A DNA stretch of 38,563 bases from Welwitschia mirabilis (Eukaryota; Gnetophyta; Gnetopsida; Welwitschiales). Where the stretch lies: assembly GCA_051453625.1 (NCBI GenBank), contig JBOZIK010000001.1, positions 170,819,104 through 170,857,666 on the forward strand. The letters are read 5' to 3'. The notes under the pieces were generated by a model that was not told where the DNA came from, did not search any database, and saw only the letters and a list, made by a program, of their open reading frames with translations. Shown piece after piece: positions 23,101 to 34,759 of the stretch; within the stretch, counting starts at the first letter, position 1; each line of letters starts with the position of its first letter. The position numbers and the translations under genes were made by a program.

Positions 23101-23869
23101 GATTTTATGACTGTTGCGGTGTGTATTTATGCAATAGTTCACGTTCAAATTCAATCCTGTTAATTATCAATAAGATGCAAANNNNNNNNNNTACCTTTTC
23201 TCTTTTATCAAGAGCATCATTAAAGTTATCATTGTATGTTGAGAATGTTGAGAATCAAATGAGCAAGAACATAAGCAAGATTTTTCCAAAAATACAATTT
23301 CATGACTCTATCCTTATTACACTGAAGATCTTACTTTTAAAGGCAAGCACACCATTAGAGTTTCATAAGGGTTCTCACACGTCCCTAGGGATGTGATCAT
23401 GGTGCACATTACAAGCCTTAATAACTTACCCCTCATTGTGGAAGTACGCTATCTTCTAAGGGAAAACCAAAGTGTCAAGAGGAAAACCTTAGGAATGTAA
23501 CCTATAATAAAGCCTGCTCAAAGGAGTCATTGTATGAGAAGACTACTAGGTTAAAGAATTAGTTAATTTACTACTATATTTTCTATACTAGATACTATTA
23601 TCATNNNNNNNNNNNNNNNNNNNNNNNNNNNNNNNNNNNNNNNNNNNNNNNNNNNNNNNNNNNNNNNNNNNNNNNNNNNNNNNNNNNNNNNNNNNNNNNN
23701 NNAGTAACTTAGAATAGATAGAGACTCAAGAGTTAAATCAAGACCATAATGTATGAGAGAAAGAATGAGTTTAAATTAACTCATTGTCAATCCCATTTTA
23801 GATTGAAAGCACCATAACTTCTCTTAATCAAGTATATTTATTTGAGTATTAGTTGTTGTTCTATAGTCA
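23101..23869. other. Junction between gypsy and copia relics, nothing recognised
   Basis: Contains a 10-N gap (23182-23191) and a 98-N gap (23605-23702). The 23200-23540 stretch is less AT-rich than its surroundings but has no recognisable motif. It may be LTR or 3' non-coding sequence of one of the neighbours. Confidence 0.4.
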
Positions 23870-25865
23870 AATGATGTACTATAGTAATAAATTCATGCTA
23901 TATAAGTTCCTTAATTTTATAAAATAAATTTCATGTACCATTTTCTACAAATGCATAGTATTCTTCTTTCATGATTTGGATCCATTGATTGTGTAGAATG
24001 ATGTCTTTGAAAGAAGTTAATCTACTATTAAAGCTTACATGGAGCTCATTATCATTATCATTATAAGATGTATACAGGCCATGCCTAGTTTTAATTTTAC
24101 TCTTTTGATCATTACAAGCATCTTAAAGTGTAGATTATAATGAAATACTTCAATGTCATCTCTAAATAGTATCGGTTTCTTTAGTTGGAGAGCCTACAAA
24201 TTGCTATTAGAATCATTATTAAGCATGCTATGAGCATAGAATACTCAATTTCTATAGGTTGCAAAGTGAACCTAATAATAATAGGAATCGAAGCATTATC
24301 AATGACCATATCTCTTCCCTAAAACATAGGACTTTGAACATCCAACATAATTATTATATTAGAAAAAGCATGAAACTTTAAAGCATCAAGCTAAGAATTA
24401 TTATTTGAAGTCTCTGCAAAGATGGTATCACATGAAATAATGATCTTATGATGCTATAATAAATACACTTAATAATCCTTTAGGTTGGTTATATTTTTAA
24501 CAAAGATGCCAATTGGATCATGTGTTCCAAATTTATTACAATGTTTACTTGGGATATGGATGTGGCACTTATAACAAAAAATACAAGAACGGTGTGACTT
24601 CGGCTTGTACCTATACCATGTTTTAGCTAGAGATACTCCTATTTTAGTATATTAACTAATAGAATTATTGAAATATATTAATGCATTCACTACTTTACCT
24701 AAAAAATAGGTCTTATAACCACTAAAATACATCATGGAATGTAACATATCCATTATTATGCAATTAAATCACTTAGTAATGCCATTTCATTAGAGTATCA
24801 CTGGGAATGCCTTCAAATGTTGAATCCTAGAAGTGAAAAAGTCCTTAAACTTAGTACAGGTGTACTCAATCCCATTATCTAAGTGAAAATTTTTAATCTT
24901 GCAATCGACTTGCGTTTTCACTTTAGTTTTAACTGCTTAAAAATATTCAAAGTTCGTAATTTTGATTTGACGAAGTATAACTAAGCCATTTGAAAATAGC
25001 CATCAATTAAAGATATAAAGTAATGAAATCCATGGAGAGGGGAAACTAGCATAGGTACACATAGATCACTGCCAACAAGTAAAATGTTTCAATTGGCATG
25101 TCACTTACTTGGTAAAAACCACTATCTAGTTGCTTTACCCATAATACATACTTCACACTAGGGAAAGCCTTGAGAAATGAATGAAAGAAGCCAATGGAAA
25201 CTCTTGCACTTTGCATTCATTATATGAGGAATAGGATGTCCTAGTTGAGGATGCCATAATGGAAAAATAGAGATCTTATCTTATGAAACTATGCAAGTAA
25301 TCTCTTACATTCTAACACAACTATGAAAATAAGTGAGTTTTTCAATACATGTACCCTTTCATGACTAGGTGCTGATTACCATCATAAATTTCCACTAGCT
25401 ACTTTATTTTAGAAATACAATTATCTTCTTACAAAATAGTTAAAAGTAATAGAAGATACAACCTCAAAGACAAAATATACAAAATATGTGAAATGGTCTA
25501 TGAAGAGAGTGATGTAAAGTCAAGGGTAACTAAAATGTAGCCTTGCATAAGAACTAGTGTTCTATCTACTTTATATCTACTACATAAATATAACTTGATG
25601 CTCTAATGAAGTTATCAAAATAATCATGCTAATAAGTCATGTAACAAGTTACACCCATCTTAAGAATTTACATCTTATCCTAACATGTGTGCTCACTCTT
25701 CTTAATAAAGTCATAATTTTTAAATACTACATTACATTCAAAGTTTTTAGCATTATTAAAGAAACTAGATTCTTCACTAACTACATTTTCCTTAAGTATA
25801 GAGTTTATTTTGTCCTGAGAAATCCTATAGAAGTTGGCAGTATGACCTTGTCTTTCACATTGTGA
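23870..25865 (-). pseudogene. pol: Copia pol relic: knuckle end of gag, integrase, start of RT
   Basis: Reading leftward, a CCHC-type knuckle CSQCERQGHTANFY (about 25865-25824) has its last Cys changed to Tyr. The integrase core follows: GSDLCVPMLVSPLHGFHYFI and SLIDGYF (about 25065-24995), YFVKSKLRTLNIFKQLKTKV, and NFHLDNGIEYTCTKFKDFF (to about 24830). This is the copia 'F.s..vY.lK.K..' and 'R.DNG.EY' pattern. Next come HIPSKHCNKFGTHDPIGIFV and KIIISCDTIFAETS (about 24560-24410), the linker after integrase. The relic ends with SFKDIILHNQWIQIMKEEYY and AFVENGT (about 24010-23930), the start of the copia RT. The RT catalytic part and RNase H are missing, so the element is cut near 23870. Confidence 0.85.
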
Positions 25866-26745
25866 GCACTGATAGTTGTTCTTCTTATGAGTGGTAGTAT
25901 TCTAAACTTTATTCTTATTTTATTACGTCTAATTTGGCTTCTTGTTTTACTTTTGTTATAGCCTTATCATGATTTTTTTAAATAGATTAGGTTTGCTAAC
26001 AGACTATTTATTTTGATGAGGAGGATCATGAGAATGAAAAACTTTGAATGCAACATTAGAGGAAGAAGATCCTGTGAAGTTAAACTGAGATTTGATGGAA
26101 ATAGGCTCCTTACTAAGTGTATCAAAGTTTATATTATTCAATTTCTTGTTACCATGTAGTAACATAACATAGCTATGCAAATAGAGGTCTTCCAAACAAT
26201 AGTGGATTAAACGGACATAATGAATGTAAACTTATTTTTGTGAATTAATTTCTACTACCCTTGCCTTGACATCTTACATATACACAATTAATTGTCTCAT
26301 CTTGTCCTTCTTATAATGTAAATTATTCATGTAAGCTATGAGATTAAGAAGCTCCAGATCATTCTTTGAATAGAAGATATCTCACATAGTATAAAAGTTA
26401 GTGTAGCTTGTTTTAATCAGTGTAGCTTGTTTTGATCCTATGACTTAACTTCTTGTGTTAATAAGCTATGGATTTCTACATAGTATTGGCCAATTTGGTG
26501 TTAATGTCTTATGAAGCATCTTCTTTATCCTAATGCTAAAGAGTTATATGATCATATGTGAAAAAATCCTTCTCATAACTATAAATTCACATGATTGACA
26601 TAAAATACTCAGGCCAAGCCTCTCATGACTGATTATCTTGAAGATTGATTCTAATGTTGGTCATGATCTCAATGGTTAAAAATAAGTGGGAATGAGTCAT
26701 AAAATGCTAAAAATTGCCTTTTGTAGATGATTATGAAGATTCCAT
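25866..26745 (-). pseudogene. gag: Copia gag relic
   Basis: An ATG at 26745 (MESS.SSTKGNF) precedes a block reading NIRINLQDNQS.EAWPEYFM near 26650-26590, which fits the opening of copia gag ('.l.g.NY..W...M'). Helical segments such as DLELLNLIAYMNNLHYKKDK (about 26360-26300) and an open stretch at 26195-26004 follow, leading to the CCHC knuckle at 25865. Several stops are present. Order and strand fit the copia pol relic on its left. Confidence 0.6.
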
Positions 26746-28690
26746 AGTGAAAAGAGGATAAGCATAAAAAGAAAGTTAACAAGTTATGAGGTAAAGTCAT
26801 GAATTAAAAGGATCTTACTCACATCTACAACTAAAAGTGATCTATCTATCACACTAAGCAATATTTTCAATCCTAAAAAGAATGAAGGGAAATAAAGATA
26901 AAGATATGATATAATTATAAGAAAAGGGATCTTTCTCTCATCCATAATTTCAAGTGATCTATTCAAGTAATAATGCAACCAAAGCAAAGGAAAAAAATGT
27001 CATAGCGAAGATGTATAGGCATAATGAAAGGGGATTAAGTCCATAAATCATGGGATGTATTGAAATCACAAATTATAACAATGATGAAACTAAGAAACGC
27101 CCCTCCAAAAGTGAGAACGTATGTGCACAAGAAAGAAAAAGGATACTTTATTAAAATTTATTAATGTTAGTAAGCTTACTTTTGACAAAGGGGCTAGATT
27201 GATTATTAAGTAATGAAAAAGTTAAAATTGGTCCCTTTTAAAGTCTGCTCCAAATTAGATAAATGACCACTTTTCTTTTAAGAGGTTTACACTTGTGTCT
27301 AAAAAGAGTAAATAAACAAATGTAGATTACATGGTTGGAGCTTCCAAATTATGGACTAGCTTTTGTTACATCAGCTATATACCATCATAAAGGAGAGTAA
27401 TATGTAGTTTTAGTAACTTACTTATACCTTATACTTAGTAAATTTTATTAAACTTGTATCCGTTTGTAATGAAATCCAAATAAACCCTACCACTTTGCTT
27501 GTGGCCTTCACCCAATATACCCTTGATTACCAAGGTATAATTAGAAACCTAGTCCTTGTGGCACTTAAGACATTTCTACTTAACAGAGACACGATTTTTA
27601 TATAGCTTGAACTTTATAGTTAAGGCAAGTAAGACTATAAATAAGTTTTAGAAGATAACATAAAGCCTAACATAAGTTTCTATCTATAGAAGGCTTCATA
27701 TGTCTGCTACCAAGTAAAACTTATCACTAGTAATAACATTAAGTGTTTATGATAAAGAGTAATTTCCCTTTTTAAAATCTTAGTTATAATTGAAATTATT
27801 AAGTTTCTCAAAAAAGCAAATAAAAATAAGAAAAAGACATAGTAAAAATACAAGAATGAGGAAAAAGGTACAGAATTTAGTATAGTTAAGTTGAATGGCT
27901 CTTGTCCAACATCCTCACTCAACTTGATCTATTCAATCACAAGAAAAACCTAGTTGTTACAAAGAAAAATCAAGTTAAGTGGATCTTTCTCCACATCCTA
28001 ACTTGGCTTGATGAAGAGAAAACAAATTTTATCCCCTTATAAAATTTGGAAAATCCCCAAAAGAAAAAAATTCAAAAAATTACAAAAAACTCAAAAATGC
28101 ACTTAAAAATGCATGCATACAAAAATGAATTAAAAGCTTAACTCAAAAATACATGCACACAAAAAAAGGCTAGAATACTATCATGAAACATGAGCACACA
28201 AAATTGACAATGTAGACAAAAAAATAAATCCAAGCTAAGGACAAGCACACATGCATAAAAGAGTATTTCATGAAGTGTAAAGAAATCCAATGCGATATTT
28301 GCATTTATTTCTTCATCCTTTTCTTCTTTGTTCTCTGAAAGATGTTATAGCAAATGGTTACATTCCACATTTTATAATCTTTAATTAGTAAACATAGGAA
28401 CATGATTATGAGAATCTCTAAATTACATAACAATTTTGATATCAAATTTTAATAAAAATTCTTTTTCCGATTTAATGAAAATCAAAGTGTAGTCTTATAA
28501 TTAATAATGTATTATATTTATTATGACACAAATATATTTTGAATTATAAGAAAATCTTACTTTTGCATAATCTTATTATTTTAAATAATAATAATCATAA
28601 GATTTTAATACTAATTAAGCTTATTTATGATTAGACAAGTCATTTACATGGTTAAATAGTTAAATCGAAAATTTCACATGAAGAAGTAAA
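26746..28690. other. Probable 5' leader/LTR region of the copia element, not resolved
   Basis: No coding pattern was found. A minus-strand TATATAAAAA lies at 27595-27604, and the downstream sequence 27590-27420 has the look of an LTR R/U5 region, but no second LTR copy or clean TG...CA ends were found. A short near-repeat 'ggatctttctc.catcc' occurs near 26925 and 27980. The pair 27889-27929 and 27973-28013 is an imperfect 41-base duplication. 28020-28260 is A-rich with repeated 'actcaaaaatgcatgcac'-like pieces. Confidence 0.35.
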
Positions 28691-28847
28691 ATNNNNNNNN
28701 NNNNNNNNNNNNNNNNNNNNNNNNNNNNNNNNNNNNNNNNNNNNNNNNNNNNNNNNNNNNNNNNNNNNNNNAATAAAGAAAAAAACTAAAATTACTGGGT
28801 AGAAGTGAAAGAATAGTAAGTAGGTAAAAAGTAAGAGTATTATGTTT

Positions 28848-28931
28848 AACTATGACATTTTCTTACACTTAATTATGATATTTTTTTTACATTAAAATAT
28901 GACATTTTCTTACATTCAACTATGACATTTC
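28848..28931. repeat. About 24-base tandem repeat, four degenerate units
   Basis: Four units of the form 'aactatgacattttcttaca' follow one another. Variation is mostly T-run length and C/T changes. Confidence 0.75.
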
Positions 28932-29280
28932 TTTCTTATGATTTGTGTTATTGATGTGATGGATCATGAAACATGTGAATAATAACATGCACTCTTATCC
29001 ATAAACTAAAAAGGATAAATGAGTAGAATATATTCTATCATGAATTTTATCTTTATTGATATTTATGAAAGTATTTTATGTATAAAATATTATTTTTCTT
29101 ATGGTGTCACATGGCAATTTTGAAATTGATGCATTTATTCTTCCAATACATTCTAAATATGTTTTGGATTGATTATGAGCCTATGAAGGATTAAGAAGGA
29201 AATATTATGAGAAATGATGCATCTAATTGATATTGCTAATTAAAGCAAGAGAATTACTTGTCCAAATTAAGTGCATGAGT

Positions 29281-29288
29281 TATAAATA
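29281..29288 (+). promoter_or_regulatory. Candidate TATA box of the long LTR
   Basis: TATAAATA, 16 bases before a three-copy minisatellite and about 400 bases before the block shared with the left-hand repeat. There is no direct evidence of use. Confidence 0.3.
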
Positions 29289-29296
29289 AGTTTCCT

Positions 29297-29500
29297 TTTG
29301 TCATTCACACATCACTTTCACTTCTTAGACAAGCTCTTATAACTTTTCAGTGATCAATCTTATCAATTGTCATTCATATGTCAATATTACTTCTATACAA
29401 GCTCATCCAACTTTTCATTAATCAGTTTTGTCATTTGTCATTCATATGTTCATATCACTTTTCCAATCCCATCTAATTTGTCATTGATTAATCTTGTCAA
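29297..29500. repeat. About 68-base tandem repeat, three copies
   Basis: Units start at 'ttgtcattca' (29297, about 29366 and about 29434) and end at 'atcttatcaa', 'agttttgtcat' and 'atcttgtcaa'. Copies share 'tgtcattca.atgtca', 'caagctc' and 'acttttca.t.atca'. It lies in the putative LTR. Confidence 0.75.
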
Positions 29501-29689
29501 CTAAAAGGTATTTCTTTATCTTATGGGTGAAATGATGTGAAGGATCTTTAACTAATTATATCAAGGAATTTTAGTATAACATTTATCTATAAACAAATTT
29601 ATCTTCTTTCTTCTTAAACTAATATTCTTCAAGCACGTTTATGCTACCATAATTTCCTCTCAATCTTTCATCCTCTTGAGTATGGCATT

Positions 29690-32460
29690 AGAGCTTGGAT
29701 CTTAGAGCTTGTAGATTGAATCTTAAAGCTTGGATTTTGGAAGCTTTGAGTAAGGATATTAAAGATTAGAACTTCATCAATCTTATTCAAAGACCATCAA
29801 TCTTTTCTCTCTAAGTAGATTTTTCTTTCATAAGAATTTTAGCTTTTAGCTCCATCTTTTGCATTAGGCCTTTGCATATGATTATAGTATTAATGTAGTA
29901 TTTGTATTTTCCATCTCATTGGTTGATATTAAGACAAGGGAGAGATTTGAGAGATCTTTTTATATCCTTATTTAATGAGGCTACAAATAAATATTTTCCC
30001 TCTTATTTGCATAGAATAAGATAAGGAAGAGAGATGAGGGACCTCTTAACATGCTTAGCTTTTATGTGTTTAATAGATATTTTGGCCAAGTGACTAGGGC
30101 TTCATTATAAGTTTGAGTATCCATGTTGTTTTACATTATCTTATTATTGAAATGCATTTGCATCAGATTATCATTGGAGTTCTTGTTAGGGTGAGTGATT
30201 CTGATCCTCAAAAATCTATTTAGGCTAGGTACTTCTTCTTAGAAAATCCTAAAGCTTACTGTATTCGATGCATTATTTATTAGTGTGAGTTGAGTTTATA
30301 ATACTTATAGTTGTGTTTTATATATTTTAAATATTAATTTATGTTATGTATTTTTAGTTAGTTTATTAAATTTTATTTTTATAAATTAGTATGAGTTCTC
30401 TTGTCTTTAGTTTAGATGAAGTTTACTTTTTCCCAAAAATGAAGCATAAATTAAGAAAGCCATAACTCATTTAATACTAAGTAGATATTTATGAAATTTT
30501 TTATGTAAGTTTATAATCATGAAAAGAATTTAAAATTTTTAAAATAATAATTTTTCTAAAAGTAAAATAATTTTAAAAATACTTTATGAAAATAACTCAA
30601 AATTTATAGGTAGAAAATAATAAGCAAATGTTTCAGTTTTTAGACTTAATAAGAAGATGTGGCTGAAAATTAAATAGTTTAACCTATATAGAATTTAATG
30701 ATATTTTCAAAAAGTATTTATTCATTTAAAAACTCCAAGTAGGTTAAACATTATAGCCATTTTAGTGTAAGTTACTATTTTAGTAACTCTAAAATTCAGG
30801 TAGTTTTTATAGTTAAAGTTTGACCCTATGAAATGATTCTAAATACTCTAGATTTAATAAATTAATTTTTAAACTTAATATAGTCTATTTTAAGAAAAGT
30901 AAGTCTAATTTCTTTTATTTTACATTATTATGAAATTAAGTAGAAATTTTTAGTTTCAATGCCCTTTAAAAGATAAGAAAATCGTAAATAATTTTGAGAA
31001 TCATATAAAATTATCTAATACAAGTACCAAATTATTTTAAACACTATATATGATTTATAATTAACTTAAATTTATTTTTTAATCAATTTTTTATACTATT
31101 TATTAATATTTAAGCCCTTATTCTTTCATTTAAAGTATAAACATAAGGGTTGTTTNNNNNNNNNNNNNNNNNNNNNNNNNNNNNNNNNNNNNNNNNNNNN
31201 NNNNNNNNNNNNNNNNNNNNNNNNNNNNNNNNNNNNNNNNNNNNNNNNNNNNNNNCCCTTATTCTTGCATTTCAAGTATAAACATAAGGGTTGTTTACTT
31301 AATAATTGTAGAGATGTGTAGTCCAATCACTTAGCTTTATTAATATTTTTTTTGATTATATATATATATATATCACTTGACTTTATTTTAACATAGATAC
31401 TTCGAATTTATAAAAGGATTTTAGAAGTTTACTCAGTCCCATAAATGAAGCATGTTTCTCTAATGGAACTTGGATGTATTAATATGCCTTATTTAAAAAG
31501 AATTATTATAATGTAGAAAAATGAAGGACTATTTTCTTTCATTTATTTTCNNNNNNNNNNNNNNNNNNNNNNNNNNNNNNNNNNNNNNNNNNNNNNNNNN
31601 NNNNNNNNNNNNNNNNNNNNNNNNNNNNNNNNNNNNNNNNNNNNNNNNNNATAGATACTTAGAATTTATAAAAGGGTTTTAGAAGTTTACTCAGTCCCAT
31701 AAATGAAGCATGTTTCTCTAATAGAACTTGGATGTATTAATGTTGCTTATTTAAAAAGAATTATTATAATATAGGAAAATGAAGGATTGTTTTATTTCAT
31801 TTATTTTCACTATTATGCTTTAAAAATGTATGATTTTCCTTTTATGTAAAATCAAAATGATGCTTATATACTCTTTTTTTCCCCTTGTATGATTGTTTTC
31901 ATAAAATAAACCCAATGATGATTAGAATTATTTCTATTAGGTAAATAATCTAATAAATATCCACGTAATTGTATGCTTACAACTGTATGGCGTATTTATT
32001 TAACTAAATCAAAATAATCTCAATAATTATTNNNNNNNNNNNNNNNNNNNNNNNNNNNNNNNNNNNNNNNNNNNNNNNNNNNNNNNNNNNNNNNNNNNNN
32101 NNNNNNNNNNNNNNNNNNNNNNNNNNNNNNNNNNCATGGACTTATTCTAACTTACTATCTTGAGCTCATAGTTTTAAAGGATTATGTTGCACCATTTTAA
32201 GAATCTTCAAGAAAGTGTGGTTTATTTTTAATTATGTATCCATCTCACATACCACTTGTTACCTGTATTGGAAGTATACCAAGGTGAAGTCTAAGCCTAT
32301 GGAGTTAAGTCCAACTGTGTTTGTACAGTCTAAAACCTAAAGTAGAACCAACTCACATATGGAGGATGGTAAGATATCGAGTTAGAATACCATTAATGGG
32401 ATTTACGACCTCTTATTCTATTGGTTAGGCACCATCTTAAAATTTATCCATTGTATGTGA
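29690..32460 (+). repeat. Second copy of the left-hand repeat unit
   Basis: Shares with 1015-3240, in the same order and orientation, the 'agcttgga' cluster (29692-29750), 'ctaggtacttctt' (30225), 'ccattttagtgtaa' (30758), 'gatgattagaattatt' (31916) and 'ttggttaggcaccatct' (32420). It is longer than the left copy, partly because of gaps and duplicated flanks (31391-31550 = 31651-31809; about 31117-31155 = 31256-31295). Confidence 0.75.
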
Positions 32461-32589
32461 TAAAATAAGTTAACTTCCCATNNNNNNNNNNNNNNNNNNN
32501 NNNNNNNNNNNNNNNNNNNNNNNNNNNNNNNNNNNNNNNNNNNNNNNNNNNNNNNNNNNNNNNNNNNNNNNNNNNNNNNNNNNNNNTAG

Positions 32590-33020
32590 TAATTATGTTA
32601 TTTAATTATTTTAAATTTAATAATGTTTTAAGAGTATCTAAATAGTAATTAATCTTAGATCCTATTATGCATATTAGTTAATAATGTTTAAAAAATTATA
32701 CTTGATTGGGATAATTAAATTTAGTGTATTACATAATGGTATCTGAGCTTAGGTTAACTTAAACCATGAGTATGTTAATTATTTAGAAATAAATTTAATT
32801 ACACCCATTATAAACTTAATTTCTAATTCACTAGAAAAATTAATTATATTCCTAATAANNNNNNNNNNNNNNNNNNNNNNNNNNNNNNNNNNNNNNNNNN
32901 NNNNNNNNNNNNNNNNNNNNNNNNNNNNNNNNNNNNNNNNNNNNNNNNNNNNNNNNNNAATTCACTAGAAAAATTAATTATATTCCTAATAATCCTTATT
33001 ACTAAAGTAATCATAAAATT
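32590..33020. repeat. Degenerate AT-rich tandem array, part 1
   Basis: Repeats of the theme 'aaataatcatgaaattaattatatccataataa' with about 40-50 base spacing. The same theme continues at 33460-33608 and 35965-36330. The array is partly within and partly after the LTR end. A 100-N gap (32859-32958) here has the same 34 bases on both sides. Confidence 0.5.
32737..32748 (+). promoter_or_regulatory. Primer binding site, initiator-Met tRNA type
   Basis: TGGTATCTGAGC differs at one base from the common plant retrotransposon site TGGTATCAGAGC and follows an LTR-like end (ATTACA, then TAA). It implies a plus-strand element whose gag lies further right, as found at 36817-37900. Confidence 0.7.
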
Positions 33021-33462
33021 ATTAATGACTGCTTACCAAAGTGGTAAGGTCATAAACACATGGACCTAGAGGTCAATAGTTCAAACCCAAATAGTGGCAG
33101 GAATATAAAAAACAGAATAGTTTTCATAAGCTTAAGTGCCACTAGGTATTTATATGGCACAAAATCACCTACCTACTATTTCTTCTAAAAAAATATATNN
33201 NNNNNNNNNNNNNNNNNNNNNNNNNNNNNNNNNNNNNNNNNNNNNNNNNNNNNNNNNNNNNNNNNNNNNNNNNNNNNNNNNNNNNNNNNNNNNNNNNNAA
33301 AGTGGTAAGGTCATAAACACATGGACCTAGAGGTCCATAGTTCAAACCCAAATAGTGGCAGGGAATATAAAAAACAGAATAGTTTTCATAAGCCTAAGTG
33401 CCACTAGGTATTTATATGACACAAAATCACCTACCTACTATCTCTTCTAAAAAAAATATAAT
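33020..33462 (+). mobile_element. tRNA-derived SINE (split or duplicated by a 100-N gap)
   Basis: Box A-like 'taccaaagtggtaag' (33034-33048) and box B-like 'gttcaaacc' (33079-33087) are 45 bases apart, the tRNA promoter spacing. The tRNA-like head is followed by about 90 bases of body and an A-rich tail (33187-33198). The same sequence reappears after the 100-N gap from 33299 (box B near 33341) with a complete tail 'ttctaaaaaaaatata' near 33450. The two halves are nearly identical, so this is most likely one SINE of about 160-170 bases shown twice. Possible target duplications around it ('aatcataaaattatt' and 'ataattatgaaattaa') are confounded by the surrounding array. Confidence 0.65.
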
Positions 33463-33608
33463 TATGAAATTAATTATACTCATAAGTATCTCGAGTCATA
33501 AATGATTATAGAATTAGTTACATTTATAGTTATCTTAGTTATCAAATAATCATGAAGTTAATTATATCTATTATAATGCTATTTTGTGAATCATCTTAAA
33601 GTTAGTTA
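33463..33608. repeat. Degenerate AT-rich tandem array, part 2
   Basis: Continues the 'aaataatcatgaagttaattatatc' theme between the SINE and the LINE. Its last 38 bases (33571-33608) closely match 35976-36013 on the other side of the LINE. Confidence 0.55.
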
Positions 33609-33708
33609 NNNNNNNNNNNNNNNNNNNNNNNNNNNNNNNNNNNNNNNNNNNNNNNNNNNNNNNNNNNNNNNNNNNNNNNNNNNNNNNNNNNNNNNNNNNN
33701 NNNNNNNN
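33609..33708. other. Assembly gap (100 N)
   Basis: Unlike most other 100-N gaps here the two flanks do not match. The gap falls at the 3' side of the minus-strand LINE, where the RT region could be missing. Confidence 0.9.
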
Positions 33709-33849
33709 AATAAGCACTAATACTCCTTGTTGTAGAAGATATCTTGGTATTCTGCCTCCTATTTCTTAGTTTATATTCTTTGGATTTATTTCTCAAGTTC
33801 TTCTTTGGACTCAAACCTTTTTTTATCTTTCCTTTTCTAATCAATTATA

Positions 33850-34674
33850 TGGCTTTTAAGGTATTAAGGCCTCTGTAAAAGAAAGTTATGGATTGTATCC
33901 CATCATATTGGATCTATATTTTTTCCATTAATGTTCTAGTTTTTGTTTACTTAATCTAACACTATTTTATGTGAAATGAAGTTCTCAGGGATGCAATTAT
34001 CCCCACTCTAAGTTTGAAACAATGGTAATCTAAAGCTATCTTGTTCAAGCCATAGGCTTCAAGTGGAAGCTTGACTAAATCCTTGCTAGCGAGGACTCTG
34101 TTAATCATAAACATGATCAGATTATTACCTGTCCCTCTATTATACTAGGTGTATTTGTATCTAGTAATATGGACATCTGTAAGGGTATTCTAAGTTAAAA
34201 AATCTTTTAGGATTGGAGTTACTTTAGAATTTCAGTTATTGCCTCCTAATTTTTCCTAATGATGTAGACATTGATTGAAGTCCCCTAAGATGAGCCATTT
34301 AGATTTATCTATCACCGTCCCCTACAATTCCTCTAAGATAGAGGCTTTATGTTGATTATTTTGAGGGCTATAGATATTTGTTATAGTTCAACCTTCTTCC
34401 TTAAAGAAGATAATGATGTGGTTCTTGCTACTACTAATTAGATCTGCCTTATTTTTCATAAATATCATTAGGCCTCCTAGGTTACCTTGGGTTGCATAGG
34501 TAAGGTAAAAGTATTTTACTGCTACTATAAACTCTTTATTTTCATACTATTTTTCATTTTTATTTCTTATAAATAGATTAAATTAATATTAAACTAACTA
34601 GTAAGATTTCTTAAGTTTTTTTTTTTTTTGTAGGAGGACCCTAATCCATTGTAATTCCATGCAAGATAACTCAT
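33850..34674 (-). pseudogene. LINE ORF2 relic, endonuclease domain
   Basis: From an ATG at 34674 the minus strand begins MSYLAWNYNGLGSS, the typical start of plant L1 ORF2 ('lsWNcrGLG'). A run of As (plus-strand T-run 34618-34630) expands a Lys stretch. Further on are GGLMIFMKNKADLI (about 34480), NIYSPQNN, KWLILGDFNQCLH (about 34305-34265; GDFN catalytic block), LTDVHITRYKYT, NRVLASKDLV (about 34115) and a decayed SDH block (ALDYHCFKL). The domain order is that of an APE endonuclease. RT and RNase H are absent on the left, where the sequence becomes Lys-rich and meets the gap. Confidence 0.8.
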
Positions 34675-34759
34675 TCGGTTTGTTTTCACCCCTTTTTGTG
34701 TGCTTGACCTTTTTTGAGTGTATCTTCAATAGTGGTGTGAGAGCCATTGGCCACATGCT

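Larger units (their letters stand above)
28940..32733 (+). repeat. Putative very long LTR (right end defined, left end uncertain)
   Basis: The sequence ends in GTGTATTACA at 32733, three bases before a Met-tRNA-type primer site, so it is the right end of a plus-strand 5' LTR. Its 29690-32460 part is homologous to 1015-3240. TATAAATA at 29281-29288 could be the promoter. The 5' start (TG...) was not identified; 28940 is an estimate from where the repeat-rich sequence begins. Five gaps (31156, 31551, 32032, 32482 and, just beyond, 32859), some with duplicated flanks, make the true length uncertain. Confidence 0.5.

Noticed and set aside
27595-27604. TATA box proving a copia 5' LTR
   Set aside because: No second LTR copy, clean LTR ends or good primer site were found, so the call was left as unresolved.
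28848-29500. CRISPR-like direct repeats
   Set aside because: Units are directly adjacent, diverged and without unique spacers; they are minisatellites in a plant LTR.
33034-33099. Possible tRNA gene
   Set aside because: Box A and box B are present, but the arms do not pair as a tRNA and a body plus A-rich tail follow, so a SINE is the better reading.
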